Positions 45,148-53,257 of a DNA stretch of 64,000 bases are shown piece after piece. The notes beneath the pieces are model-generated. The model was given only the letters and a program-made list of their open reading frames with translations, did not search any database and was not told the DNA's origin. A program made the position numbers and the translations under genes. Source of the stretch: Alphaproteobacteria bacterium (GTDB taxonomy: Bacteria; Pseudomonadota; Alphaproteobacteria; UBA8366); contig WHUA01000005.1 of the NCBI GenBank assembly GCA_009377445.1, forward strand, positions 216,437 to 280,436, in the 5' to 3' direction. Every line of letters begins with the position of its first letter. Positions within the stretch are counted from its first letter, which is position 1.

Positions 45148-46449
45148 ATGCGCACAGGCGACGCCGGCCGGGCGTTGGGGCTCGATTTCGGCACCACGAA
45201 CAGCGTCGCGGCGCTGGCCGGCGCCGGGGCTGCGCCGGAGCTCGTCGAATTCGCAGGGGAACGGGCGACGGGCGCGGTGTTCCGCTCGGCGCTCTGCTTC
45301 TGGCGCAACGAGGATGCGCACGGCGGCCTCTCGGCGGAAGCCGGTCCCTGGGCCATCGCCGAATATCTGGCCTTCCCGAAGGACAGCCGCTTCATCCAGT
45401 CGTTCAAGTCGGTCGCGGCTAGCGGCAATTTCGAGCATGCGTCCATCTTCGACCGGCGCTTGCGGTTCGAGGACCTGGGACGCCTGTTCCTGGAGAAGCT
45501 CGTCGCCCATTCCGGCGGGCGGCTGGACAGCCGTCCTCGGCGCATCGTCGTCGGGCGGCCGGTGCAATATGCCGGGGCGCATCCCGACCCCGCCCTCGCC
45601 CGCGAGCGTTACGACCGCATGTTCGAGGGCTTCGGCGCCGAGATCCATTACGTCTACGAGCCGCTCGGCGCGGCGTTCAGCTATGCCGCCCGCCTGACCC
45701 GCCCCGCGACCATCCTGGTCGCCGATTTCGGCGGCGGCACGAGCGATTTCTCGATCGTCCAGGTGGCGGAGCCCGGCTCGGCCCGGCGCTGCATTCCGCT
45801 CGGGACGGCGGGCATCGGCATCGCCGGCGACCGCTTCGACTATCGCATCCTCGACCGGCTGGTCCTGCCGATGCTGGGCAAGGGCGGCGCCTACAGGTCC
45901 TTCGGCAAGACGCTCGAAATTCCCCGCAGCTACTTCGCCGACTTCGGCGACTGGTCGCGGCTGGCGCTCATGCGCAATCGCCGCACCATGGATGAGCTTG
46001 CCCGGCTGCGGACCGGCGCGCTCGATCCCGCCGCGATCGATCGCATGATCGCGGTGATCGAAAACGAGCTGGGCTATCCTCTCTACGATGCGGTCGGCCG
46101 GCTGAAGCGCACGCTGTCGAGCGAGGAGCGCGCGCATTTCCACTTCGCCGGCGGCGGCCTGGAGATCGAAGCGGACGTCACGCGCGCGGCGCTCGAAAGC
46201 TGGATCGCCGAAGACCTTGCCCGGATCGAAGCGGTCGTAGACCGGGCGCTCGCCTCGGCAGGCGTGTCGCCCAAGGATATCGACCGCGTCTTTCTTACCG
46301 GCGGCTCGTCGCTGATCCCTGCGATCCGCCGGATATTTGCCGGCCGCTTCGGCGCCGGGCTGATCGCGGCTGGGGGCGAGCTCACTTCGATCGCCCACGG
46401 CCTCGCGATGATCGGCCAGGAAGAGAATATCGCCGAATGGTCCAGTTGA
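45148..46449 (+). CDS. YegD-like Hsp70 family protein
   Basis: 433 residues from the ATG after CACAGGGAGATCACG. Actin/Hsp70 nucleotide-binding domain only: LGLDFGTTNSVAALAG (phosphate 1), ILVADFGGGTSDFSIVQV (phosphate 2) and VFLTGGSSLIPAIRRIFAG (adenosine). About 200 residues shorter than DnaK and without the substrate-binding domain, as in YegD/putative chaperones. Contains GRPVQYAGAHPDPALARERY, a stretch common in YegD-like proteins. Client unknown; no DnaJ nearby. Confidence 0.9.
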   Translation: MRTGDAGRALGLDFGTTNSVAALAGAGAAPELVEFAGERATGAVFRSALCFWRNEDAHGGLSAEAGPWAIAEYLAFPKDSRFIQSFKSVAASGNFEHASIFDRRLRFEDLGRLFLEKLVAHSGGRLDSRPRRIVVGRPVQYAGAHPDPALARERYDRMFEGFGAEIHYVYEPLGAAFSYAARLTRPATILVADFGGGTSDFSIVQVAEPGSARRCIPLGTAGIGIAGDRFDYRILDRLVLPMLGKGGAYRSFGKTLEIPRSYFADFGDWSRLALMRNRRTMDELARLRTGALDPAAIDRMIAVIENELGYPLYDAVGRLKRTLSSEERAHFHFAGGGLEIEADVTRAALESWIAEDLARIEAVVDRALASAGVSPKDIDRVFLTGGSSLIPAIRRIFAGRFGAGLIAAGGELTSIAHGLAMIGQEENIAEWSS

Positions 46450-46531
46450 CCGCCGCGGCTCGCCCACGAACTTGCCACATTTTGCTGAATACTACCCTCC
46501 CTTCGTGCTTTCCGCGCATCACAGGAGACCC

Positions 46532-46924
46532 ATGAGCCACGGCCCGCTAACCGAATTTCTTACGCGGAACGGCAGAACGCTCCGGAAGCTCGGCCGCGCC
46601 GGCTTCGCGATCAGCATTCTCGCCATTGTCGTGCTGTCGCTGCTGCCCGGCGACGATCTGCCGGACGTCGATCTGTCGGACAAGATCGGCCACTTCATCG
46701 CCTATGCCGAGATCGCGTTGCTCGGCATCCTGGGCTATCGCGCGCGGACGGGGACGATTCTGGCCGCCGTGGCGGCGCTCGGCGGCGTGCTCGAGATCGG
46801 CCAGATATATGTGCCCGGCCGGTCGGCGGACATCGTCGATTTCGCCGTAAACGGCCTGGGCATCCTCGCGGGCTATGCGGCGGCGCGCCTCGCCGGCATG
46901 GCGTTTTCCGCTTCCCGCGCCTGA
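46532..46924 (+). CDS. VanZ-like family membrane protein
   Basis: 130 residues from the ATG after ACAGGAGACCC. Segments typical of VanZ-like proteins: LSLLPGDDLPDVDLSDKIGH (about 33-52), FIAYAEIALLGILGYRARTG, LGGVLEIGQIYVPGRSADIVD and FAVNGLGILAGYAA. Three to four membrane helices. In VanZ, linked to low-level teicoplanin resistance; in Gram-negatives the role is unknown, often near exosortase/EPS genes, as here. Faces prsT across repeat copy 7. Confidence 0.85.
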   Translation: MSHGPLTEFLTRNGRTLRKLGRAGFAISILAIVVLSLLPGDDLPDVDLSDKIGHFIAYAEIALLGILGYRARTGTILAAVAALGGVLEIGQIYVPGRSADIVDFAVNGLGILAGYAAARLAGMAFSASRA

Positions 46925-46954
46925 ACGCCCCCTACGCCCCCGCTAAAGAAGGGT

Positions 46955-47132
46955 AATCGCATTTGCGTATCTTGCACGAATGCCGTGCGTCCTTCGTCCC
47001 TCGACAAGCTCGGGATGAGGGGGCTCAGGATGAGGGGCAATCTTCGTGGCATTGAGAAGAAACCTCATGCTGAGCCTGTCGAAGCACGCACCCCGCTTGT
47101 CCCAATCGCCATGCGCACCCTCAAATGCGATT
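46955..47132. repeat. Composite repeat with terminal inverted repeats, copy 7 of the paired-hairpin family
   Basis: Ends AATCGCATTTG and CAAATGCGATT bound a 178-bp element. It carries the paired-hairpin core in nested form (CGTCCCTCGACAAGCTCGGG in the left arm, CCTCATGCTGAGCCTGTCGA in the right). Flanks match copy 3 at 29536, including TTCGTGGCATTGAGAA in the centre. Between convergent VanZ-like and prsT genes. Confidence 0.88.
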
Positions 47133-47142
47133 GCCCTCCGCG

Positions 47143-49596
47143 CTACAGGGCCTGCAACGCGCTCTTGGCCTCGCCGACGATTTCCGTGTCTCCCTCCGCC
47201 AGCTTGATCGCCTTCTCGAGATAGCGGCGGGCTTCCGTCTGGTTTCCGGCCTTGTAATGGGCCATGCCCAGATGGAAGTTCACATGCGGGTTTTCCGGCC
47301 GCGCCTCGATTGCCCTGGCGAGGAAGACCACGGCGAGGCCGTAGTCGCCCTTGCGGTAGTTCAGCCAGCCGAGCGTGTCGAGGTAGAACGGGTTCTGCGA
47401 GTTCTGGAACCGCTGCGCGAGCTGCAAGGCGCTGTCGAGGTCCTGCTGGTCCTCGTACTTGTAGTCCGCGATCAGCGCGGCGAGGTTGTTGGCGGCGATG
47501 TCCATCCTCGGATTGCCTTCGAGGACGCTGCAATATGTAGCGATCGCGCCGTCGATATCCTTCACCGCCTGCTGCGCCGACGCGAGCGTAAGCTGCAGGG
47601 TCGCGTCGCCCGGGGCATGCTCGAGGCCGCTCTTGAGCACGGCGACCGCGCGGTCGGGCTTCTTCTCCGCCAGCATCAGCCGGCTGAGATTGAGATACGG
47701 AAGCGTCCAGTCCTGGCGAAGCTTTGCCGCCTGCAGAAACGCCTGCTCGGCCTTCGGAGCCGCCTTTTCGGTGGCGTAGACCTCGCCCAGCAGATTGTAG
47801 GCATACACGTTCTGGGGCGATTCCTTGATCAGCCCATTCAGCAGGAGCACGGCTTCGTCCGCCTGCTTCAGGGCGAGATGCGACTGCACGATCCCGGTAA
47901 GCGCCAGCGTCGACGTGCGGTCTTCCGCATAGCCTTTGCGGAAGGCGTCCAGCGCCTCGACATGCTTGCCTTCCGCCTGGTACACGCGGCCGATGGAAAC
48001 ATAGCCGCGCGATTTTTCCCCTTCGATCTTCAAAAGGCGTTTCGCCGTTTCCATCGCCGGCTCCAGCTTCCGCTGGGCAAGGAGGATCTCTTCGCGCAGG
48101 CGGAGCGCGTCGACGGCCTGCGGCGACCGCTCCAGCACCTGATCGACCAGCGAGATCGCCCTGTCGTGGTTCCGCTGGCGTATGTGTATGCGCGCCAGCA
48201 TGAGGCGGGCTTCGTCGTTCCGCGGATCGCTCGCCAGCAGCAGCCGAAGATTCTCGGCTGCGAGGTCGAGGTCGCCGCCGCGAAGATGCGCTTCGGCAAC
48301 GAGGCCCAGCGCCTCGGTGTTTCCGGGATTGTCGCGCAGCACATGCCGCAGGTCGGCGATCGCCTGATCGCGCTTCCCGTCGCGCAGCAGCAGCCGGGCC
48401 CGGGTGACGAGCGCATCGGCGTTGGCCGAGTCTTCCGCCAGCACCTGCTTCACGAGAGCGCTCGCCGCTTCCGCATCGCCCTTCATCAGCCGCAGCCGGG
48501 CCAGCGTCGTCCGCGCGCGGATGCCGGCCGATTTGACTTTCGATCCGGACTCTATCTCGCGCAGCACGGCCTCCGCCTTGTCGTGCTGCGCATGCTTGAC
48601 GTAGAGCTGGGCCAAGCCGAATTTCAGCTCGGCGTTCTCGGGGCGTTCCTTGATGAATGCCTTCAACGCGCCTTCCGCCTGCTCGACGCTGCGCTGGTTG
48701 GCGAGAAAATCGATCAGCACGAGTTTCGCGTTTTCGTCTTCGGCGAGCGTCGCGACCGTCTCGCGCAGCAGCGTCTCGGCCTTGTCTTTCTCCCCGAAAG
48801 CGACAAGAAATCGCGCCAGGTCCGTGCGATACGAGAGGTTCTTGGGTTCGGTCGCGAAGAGCTCGCGATAAACCGTTTCGATTCCGACCACATCCTTCTG
48901 CCGCCGGTACAGCTCGATCAGCAGGAGACGCAGCGCGGTTTCTTTAGGATTGCCGGCGGTGGTCTTTTTCAGAAGGGCTATCGCATCCGCGGTCTTGTCC
49001 TCTTTCTCCAGGACGCCGACGAGCACCGACGTTGCGGCGACATTCGTCCGATCCTTGCTCAGCGTGAAAAGCGCGTCGGCCCGCGCTTCCGCCAGCCGTC
49101 CTTCGCGCAGGTAGGCGGCGCCTCGCAAGGCCCTGGCTTCGATATTCTCCGGCTCGGCCTCGAGCGCCTTCGCGGCTTCCGCCTTCGCCTTGTCGACGTC
49201 GCCCGACATCAGGTGAATGCGGCCGATATGCAGGTTGGCGCCGACATGCGCCGGCTTCTGCTCGAGCACGGCCTGATAGGCGTTGAAGGCGTCGCGGAAA
49301 TTTCCCTGTTTCTCGGCAATCAGGCCGAGATAATAGAGCGCTTCGAAATTGAGCGGATTGATCTGGCGCGCATTCTTCAGCTCGAGCGCCGCCTTGCTGT
49401 AGTCGCCCGTTTCGTACAGCGCCTTGCCGCGATTGAAGTATGCGGCTTCGCGCTCTTCGGCGCCGTCGCAAGCGAGCAACGCAAGCGGAAGCAGCAGCGC
49501 GAGCAGCGCACGCGGCGCGAGCCGGCAACGCCTTCCGGCGCCGGCAGTGTGACTTCGAGTTGCTGTCGTCCGGGAAACAGTCGATGCCGACGTCAT
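47143..49596 (-). CDS. prsT: PrsT-type TPR-repeat lipoprotein of an exosortase/EPS system
   Basis: 817 residues from the ATG (a GTG four codons upstream is possible). Lipoprotein signal with lipobox LPLALLAC. The rest is about 20 tetratricopeptide repeats, beginning AAYFNRGKALYETGDYSKAA and ending with YLDTLGWLNYRKGDYGLAVV. Length, lipid anchor and repeat number match PrsT, the TPR lipoprotein found with exosortases and PEP-CTERM exopolysaccharide loci; it is thought to scaffold export or sorting in the envelope. The exosortase gene lies 3.7 kb upstream on the same strand. Confidence 0.9.
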   Translation of the reverse strand: MTSASTVSRTTATRSHTAGAGRRCRLAPRALLALLLPLALLACDGAEEREAAYFNRGKALYETGDYSKAALELKNARQINPLNFEALYYLGLIAEKQGNFRDAFNAYQAVLEQKPAHVGANLHIGRIHLMSGDVDKAKAEAAKALEAEPENIEARALRGAAYLREGRLAEARADALFTLSKDRTNVAATSVLVGVLEKEDKTADAIALLKKTTAGNPKETALRLLLIELYRRQKDVVGIETVYRELFATEPKNLSYRTDLARFLVAFGEKDKAETLLRETVATLAEDENAKLVLIDFLANQRSVEQAEGALKAFIKERPENAELKFGLAQLYVKHAQHDKAEAVLREIESGSKVKSAGIRARTTLARLRLMKGDAEAASALVKQVLAEDSANADALVTRARLLLRDGKRDQAIADLRHVLRDNPGNTEALGLVAEAHLRGGDLDLAAENLRLLLASDPRNDEARLMLARIHIRQRNHDRAISLVDQVLERSPQAVDALRLREEILLAQRKLEPAMETAKRLLKIEGEKSRGYVSIGRVYQAEGKHVEALDAFRKGYAEDRTSTLALTGIVQSHLALKQADEAVLLLNGLIKESPQNVYAYNLLGEVYATEKAAPKAEQAFLQAAKLRQDWTLPYLNLSRLMLAEKKPDRAVAVLKSGLEHAPGDATLQLTLASAQQAVKDIDGAIATYCSVLEGNPRMDIAANNLAALIADYKYEDQQDLDSALQLAQRFQNSQNPFYLDTLGWLNYRKGDYGLAVVFLARAIEARPENPHVNFHLGMAHYKAGNQTEARRYLEKAIKLAEGDTEIVGEAKSALQAL

Positions 49597-49777
49597 ATGG
49601 TGTCCCACACTCCACGAAAAGTTCGGCCAACCGCGGAGAGTATATTTCTTGAACCCGCCGTTGGCGGAATATCTGCCGGTTAGGCCGTATATTTTGGTTT
49701 ACTCCTGACGGGTATAGCCCGTGTCACGTCGCCGTTGCGGCGGCACGGCATGCGCCGCAGGCCCGTTTGCCGCGCAA

Positions 49778-51295
49778 TTACACCTGCCTGCGCCCGACCG
49801 GCACCGGTCGATCGGGCCCTCCGCCGGACGCGCCGCCCGGGCGGTTGCGGTTGTCCGGAGACCGGCCCGGCTTCTTCGGCGCCGGACGATATCCGCCGAG
49901 TGTCTTGCGAACCTGGCCCACCGCGTAGAGCGTGTCCGATATGCGGGTGCGGAGCAGGTCGTTCCAGCCTTCGTCCAGCGGCTCCGCCTCCGCCATCTGC
50001 TCCAGCCGGTGCAGGACGTTGTCGAAGCTCGCCACGGCGCCGCACGCCGACGCGACTTCCTGCGCAACGTCGCCGCCGAGCTTTCTCAGCTCTTCCTCGA
50101 CGCCCGGCGGCGGCGCGAATCCGGTGACGCGCATGGCGCGCACCTCGTCCCGCTCGAGCCCCTTCTTGATCTGCATCCGTTCCGCCAGGAGCGTGGCCGC
50201 CTGCTGCAGAACGCTCGCGGCGTAATCCAGGCTGTCGCCGATCTCGCCGGCCCGGGCTTTCGCCGCCTCCATATCGGGGCCCGGCGGCGGCGCGCCCATC
50301 TTCAGCGCCTGCACGACCGCCTCGGGCGGCTCGGATCGAGGCGCATCCTCGGAATCTTGCCACCAGTTCGACGTCGCCGCGATCGGCGGCGGATCGAGCT
50401 TCGTGCGCTCCGGCTCGCGGTCGCTCGCCCGCTCCGCCGTTTCATCGTCATCCCGCCCTGCCCGGAGGGCGCCGCCGGCCAGCAGGTCGCGACGGCTGCG
50501 CCGGCCGCCCGCGGCCGGGCGGGTATCCACTGTGCGGGTATCCTCGGCAGCCGTCCGCTGCGGCGCCTCTTCGCCACCATCGTCGCCACCATCGTCGTAC
50601 GCCGGCGCGGGCGCCCGCGTTTCCCGTAACCGCGGCGCTGCATCGGGCTCGAACATGCCGGGCGGGTCGAACAGCGGCGGTGTCTCGATTTTTGGCTCGG
50701 ATCTGGATTCGTGCCTGGATTCGTGCCCGGATTCGTGCCTGGACTCGAGACTGGAATCGAGCCTGGGTTCGGGTGTCCGTTCCGGCTGCGGCCGATCCGC
50801 CAGCCGGTTGGACAGATTGAAACGCAGCGCATTTGTCGATGGCGCCGGCTCCACGGGGGCTGGGGGAGGCTCGGTGGCCGGCCGCGCACGCAGTGCCGCG
50901 GCGGCATTCGCCGCGCGCTTCCGGAGCAGCGGGTGCTGCGCGCGCGCTTTCGGCTCGCGCTTGGGCTCGGGGTCCTCGATCGGCGGCGTCGCCCGCAATT
51001 CGCGAAGGAATGCCGCCGTTCCGTCATAAGGCGATGCCACGGTGTCGTCGAGCGGGGCTTCGTCCTCGATCCCGTTCTGGGTCCGCGCGACCGTTCGATG
51101 ATATATCCGGCTCGCGACATAGCCGCAGAAGAGCACGATGGTCGAAACGACCATCAAGGGCAGGACGTAATGTTCGAGAATACGGAAGTAGCGGTCGATG
51201 TTGTCGCCGGACAGGCCGATCTGTACCGCGTGCGCTTGCGCAGTACTCAACAAAAACGCCAAACTGAAATTCTTCAATATGCCACGGTAGCGCAT
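49778..51295 (-). CDS. Unrecognised membrane-anchored protein with low-complexity middle
   Basis: 505 residues. Signal-like start (MRYRGILKNFSLAFLLSTAQ), then a membrane helix (about 43-68, VLPLMVVSTIVLFCGYVASR). A long disordered, Pro/Arg/Glu-rich middle (about 80-320) includes repeats of the type ESRHESGHESRHESRS. The C-terminal part (about 330-480) is predicted helical: AKARAGEIGDSLDYAASVLQ, ATLLAERMQIKKGLERDEVR and HRLEQMAEAEPLDEGWNDLL. No family recognised. Placed between prsT and the WecA-like gene in the exosortase/EPS block, so a scaffold or regulator of polysaccharide assembly is a reasonable guess, not shown. Confidence 0.75.
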   Translation of the reverse strand: MRYRGILKNFSLAFLLSTAQAHAVQIGLSGDNIDRYFRILEHYVLPLMVVSTIVLFCGYVASRIYHRTVARTQNGIEDEAPLDDTVASPYDGTAAFLRELRATPPIEDPEPKREPKARAQHPLLRKRAANAAAALRARPATEPPPAPVEPAPSTNALRFNLSNRLADRPQPERTPEPRLDSSLESRHESGHESRHESRSEPKIETPPLFDPPGMFEPDAAPRLRETRAPAPAYDDGGDDGGEEAPQRTAAEDTRTVDTRPAAGGRRSRRDLLAGGALRAGRDDDETAERASDREPERTKLDPPPIAATSNWWQDSEDAPRSEPPEAVVQALKMGAPPPGPDMEAAKARAGEIGDSLDYAASVLQQAATLLAERMQIKKGLERDEVRAMRVTGFAPPPGVEEELRKLGGDVAQEVASACGAVASFDNVLHRLEQMAEAEPLDEGWNDLLRTRISDTLYAVGQVRKTLGGYRPAPKKPGRSPDNRNRPGGASGGGPDRPVPVGRRQV

Positions 51296-51376
51296 GTTAA
51301 TATTCGCTTAATACCTCAAGTTTCGCGCGAATAGTATCAAGAAATTTCCCCCATTCCAAGAAGTTACCTTTGGCGG

Positions 51377-53053
51377 TCATTGCGCCAGCCGTTCGCCGTT
51401 CAGGACGAGGATGAGCAGGCATACGAGTGCAGAGTACCTCAACAAACGGTTGACGTATAAGGATTGTTCTTTTGCTCGCTCTTCGGCGTAGTGGCGGCGG
51501 CTGTCTTTGTTGAGAAGAAACTCCGTCACGTAGAACAACACCAGCAGCCGGAAGAGGATCTCTCCTACCGGATATTGGGCGATAAAGTTGGACGTTAAAT
51601 TTGGCACCACTAAGGCAAAAAACACGATCAGCAGATCCTGGGGCGTCACGCGGAACAGGTCGTGACGGCCGATCCGTATCCCGATCACCAGAACGATCGA
51701 CATGACGATGAGCAGGCCGTTGATCGTCATGTCGTTGATCCAGAGCGTGTCCGGCCGCTCCGCAAGCATGAACACGATCATGACGCTCGACATGTAGACT
51801 CCGGCACGGCTGAGCCATCGCTGGCCGCCCCGCAGGAGAATGCTGCCCGCGACAAGGCCGCAGACGGAAGCCGCGGCGACGACGACGAAGTCGCGCTGCA
51901 GCATCCCCACGAGAAAGGCGCCGGCAATCAGGAAGGTCACGATCGAGAGCGCCAGGACATGCGTCACGGCGTCCGGCAGCCACCGAAGCCTGCGCAGCCA
52001 GGAACTGCGCTTGCCGAGGTCCGCGTTCTCGACTTCCGGGGCGTGGTGCAACGTCCAGCCGGTCGATTTGGCGAAGCCGATCGCGCCGGCGACGACGAGA
52101 CAGAATGCCGCATACACCGAGACGACCAGGACGTCGGACGCATAGCGCAGATAGAAGCCCGCGCAGATCAGGCCGCCGTGCAGCAGGTAGATAAGCGAGA
52201 CCGCCTCGTATTGCCTGAAACCGAGATCCAGCAGTTGATGGTGAATGTGCAGGCGATCCGGACTGAACGGCGAGCGTCCCGACGCCAGGCGCAGGGTTAT
52301 GACCCATAGCGTGTCGAGGATCGGCAGGCCGAGCAGCAACAGGGGCAGCGCCGGGCTTAGCGCGGTGTTCACCCGCTCGACGAGGAAGATGGTCAGCGCG
52401 GCCGTGATGAAGCCGAGAAACTGGCTGCCGGCGTCGCCGAGGAAGACGATCGCCGGATGGGTATTGTAGCGGAGAAAACCCAGGATCCCGCCCATGACCG
52501 TGAGCGCGAGAAGCAGCACCGGCATGCTGTCCGCCTGATAGGCGAGGAAGGCGATCATCGCCAGCGTCAGCAGCGTGCAGCCGGCCGCCAGCCCGTCCAG
52601 GCCGTCGGTCAGGTTGATCGCATTGGTCACGCCCAGCACGATGACCGCCGTCGCGGGATAGGCCAGCCAGTACGGCACCGGGTCGAGCCCCGCCAACGGA
52701 TAGTGGGAGAGAACCACGCCGCCGTTGATCGCCACCGAGAGCGCCAGTATCTGCCCTGTCAGCTTGACGCGGTAGTCGAGGTCCTTGATGTCGTCCCACA
52801 GGCCGAACAGAAAAATGACCAATGCGCCGGACAGGACCGCGGACATCGCCTCGTCCTTGGGCAGCCACATCACGACCGGCAGCAGGATGCCCGAAGCGAT
52901 CGCCAGGCCGCCGCAGCGCGGCACGAGCTCGGTGTGGATCTTGCGTGCGTCGGGAACGTCGAGCAGCCGCATCGGCGCGGCCAGACGCATGAGCGGCGGC
53001 ACCAAGACCATCGTGACGAACAGGGCGCTGATAAAGCTGAATGCCAGAATCAT
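51377..53053 (-). CDS. WecA/MraY-family undecaprenyl-phosphate sugar-1-phosphate transferase
   Basis: 558 residues. The first 320 match the polyprenyl-phosphate phosphoglycosyltransferase family: DVPDARKIHTELVPRCGGLA, LFGLWDDIKDLDYRVKL (first Asp pair), VTNAINLTDGLDGLAAG, IVFLGDAGSQFLGF and HIHHQLLDLG (His-rich loop). These start a lipid-linked glycan by moving a sugar-1-phosphate to undecaprenyl phosphate. The extra C-terminal 200 residues hold about six more membrane helices, an extension seen in some EPS-locus versions. Probable first enzyme of the EPS pathway in this block. Confidence 0.9.
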   Translation of the reverse strand: MILAFSFISALFVTMVLVPPLMRLAAPMRLLDVPDARKIHTELVPRCGGLAIASGILLPVVMWLPKDEAMSAVLSGALVIFLFGLWDDIKDLDYRVKLTGQILALSVAINGGVVLSHYPLAGLDPVPYWLAYPATAVIVLGVTNAINLTDGLDGLAAGCTLLTLAMIAFLAYQADSMPVLLLALTVMGGILGFLRYNTHPAIVFLGDAGSQFLGFITAALTIFLVERVNTALSPALPLLLLGLPILDTLWVITLRLASGRSPFSPDRLHIHHQLLDLGFRQYEAVSLIYLLHGGLICAGFYLRYASDVLVVSVYAAFCLVVAGAIGFAKSTGWTLHHAPEVENADLGKRSSWLRRLRWLPDAVTHVLALSIVTFLIAGAFLVGMLQRDFVVVAAASVCGLVAGSILLRGGQRWLSRAGVYMSSVMIVFMLAERPDTLWINDMTINGLLIVMSIVLVIGIRIGRHDLFRVTPQDLLIVFFALVVPNLTSNFIAQYPVGEILFRLLVLFYVTEFLLNKDSRRHYAEERAKEQSLYVNRLLRYSALVCLLILVLNGERLAQ

Positions 53054-53257
53054 CGGATGCCGGTCGGAACCTCAAGGCCTGCCGTTCGGCGCGCCGCACC
53101 TGAGGCAAGCTGCGCGAATCCCATTGTCGCCGGACGCTTGTCCACCCACGCAGCCTTATGCGCGTGAAGCGCTTCCGCGCCCGTCGCCCGCCCATCCCGG
53201 TACCGTTGTAATATCAGAGTTCTGTGACCGGTAAAATGCATCCTTCGGGCCAAAGCG

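Noticed and set aside
47125..49683. 852-aa plus-strand frame opposite prsT
   Set aside because: Exact antisense of the TPR gene, no ribosome-binding site and no domain signal.
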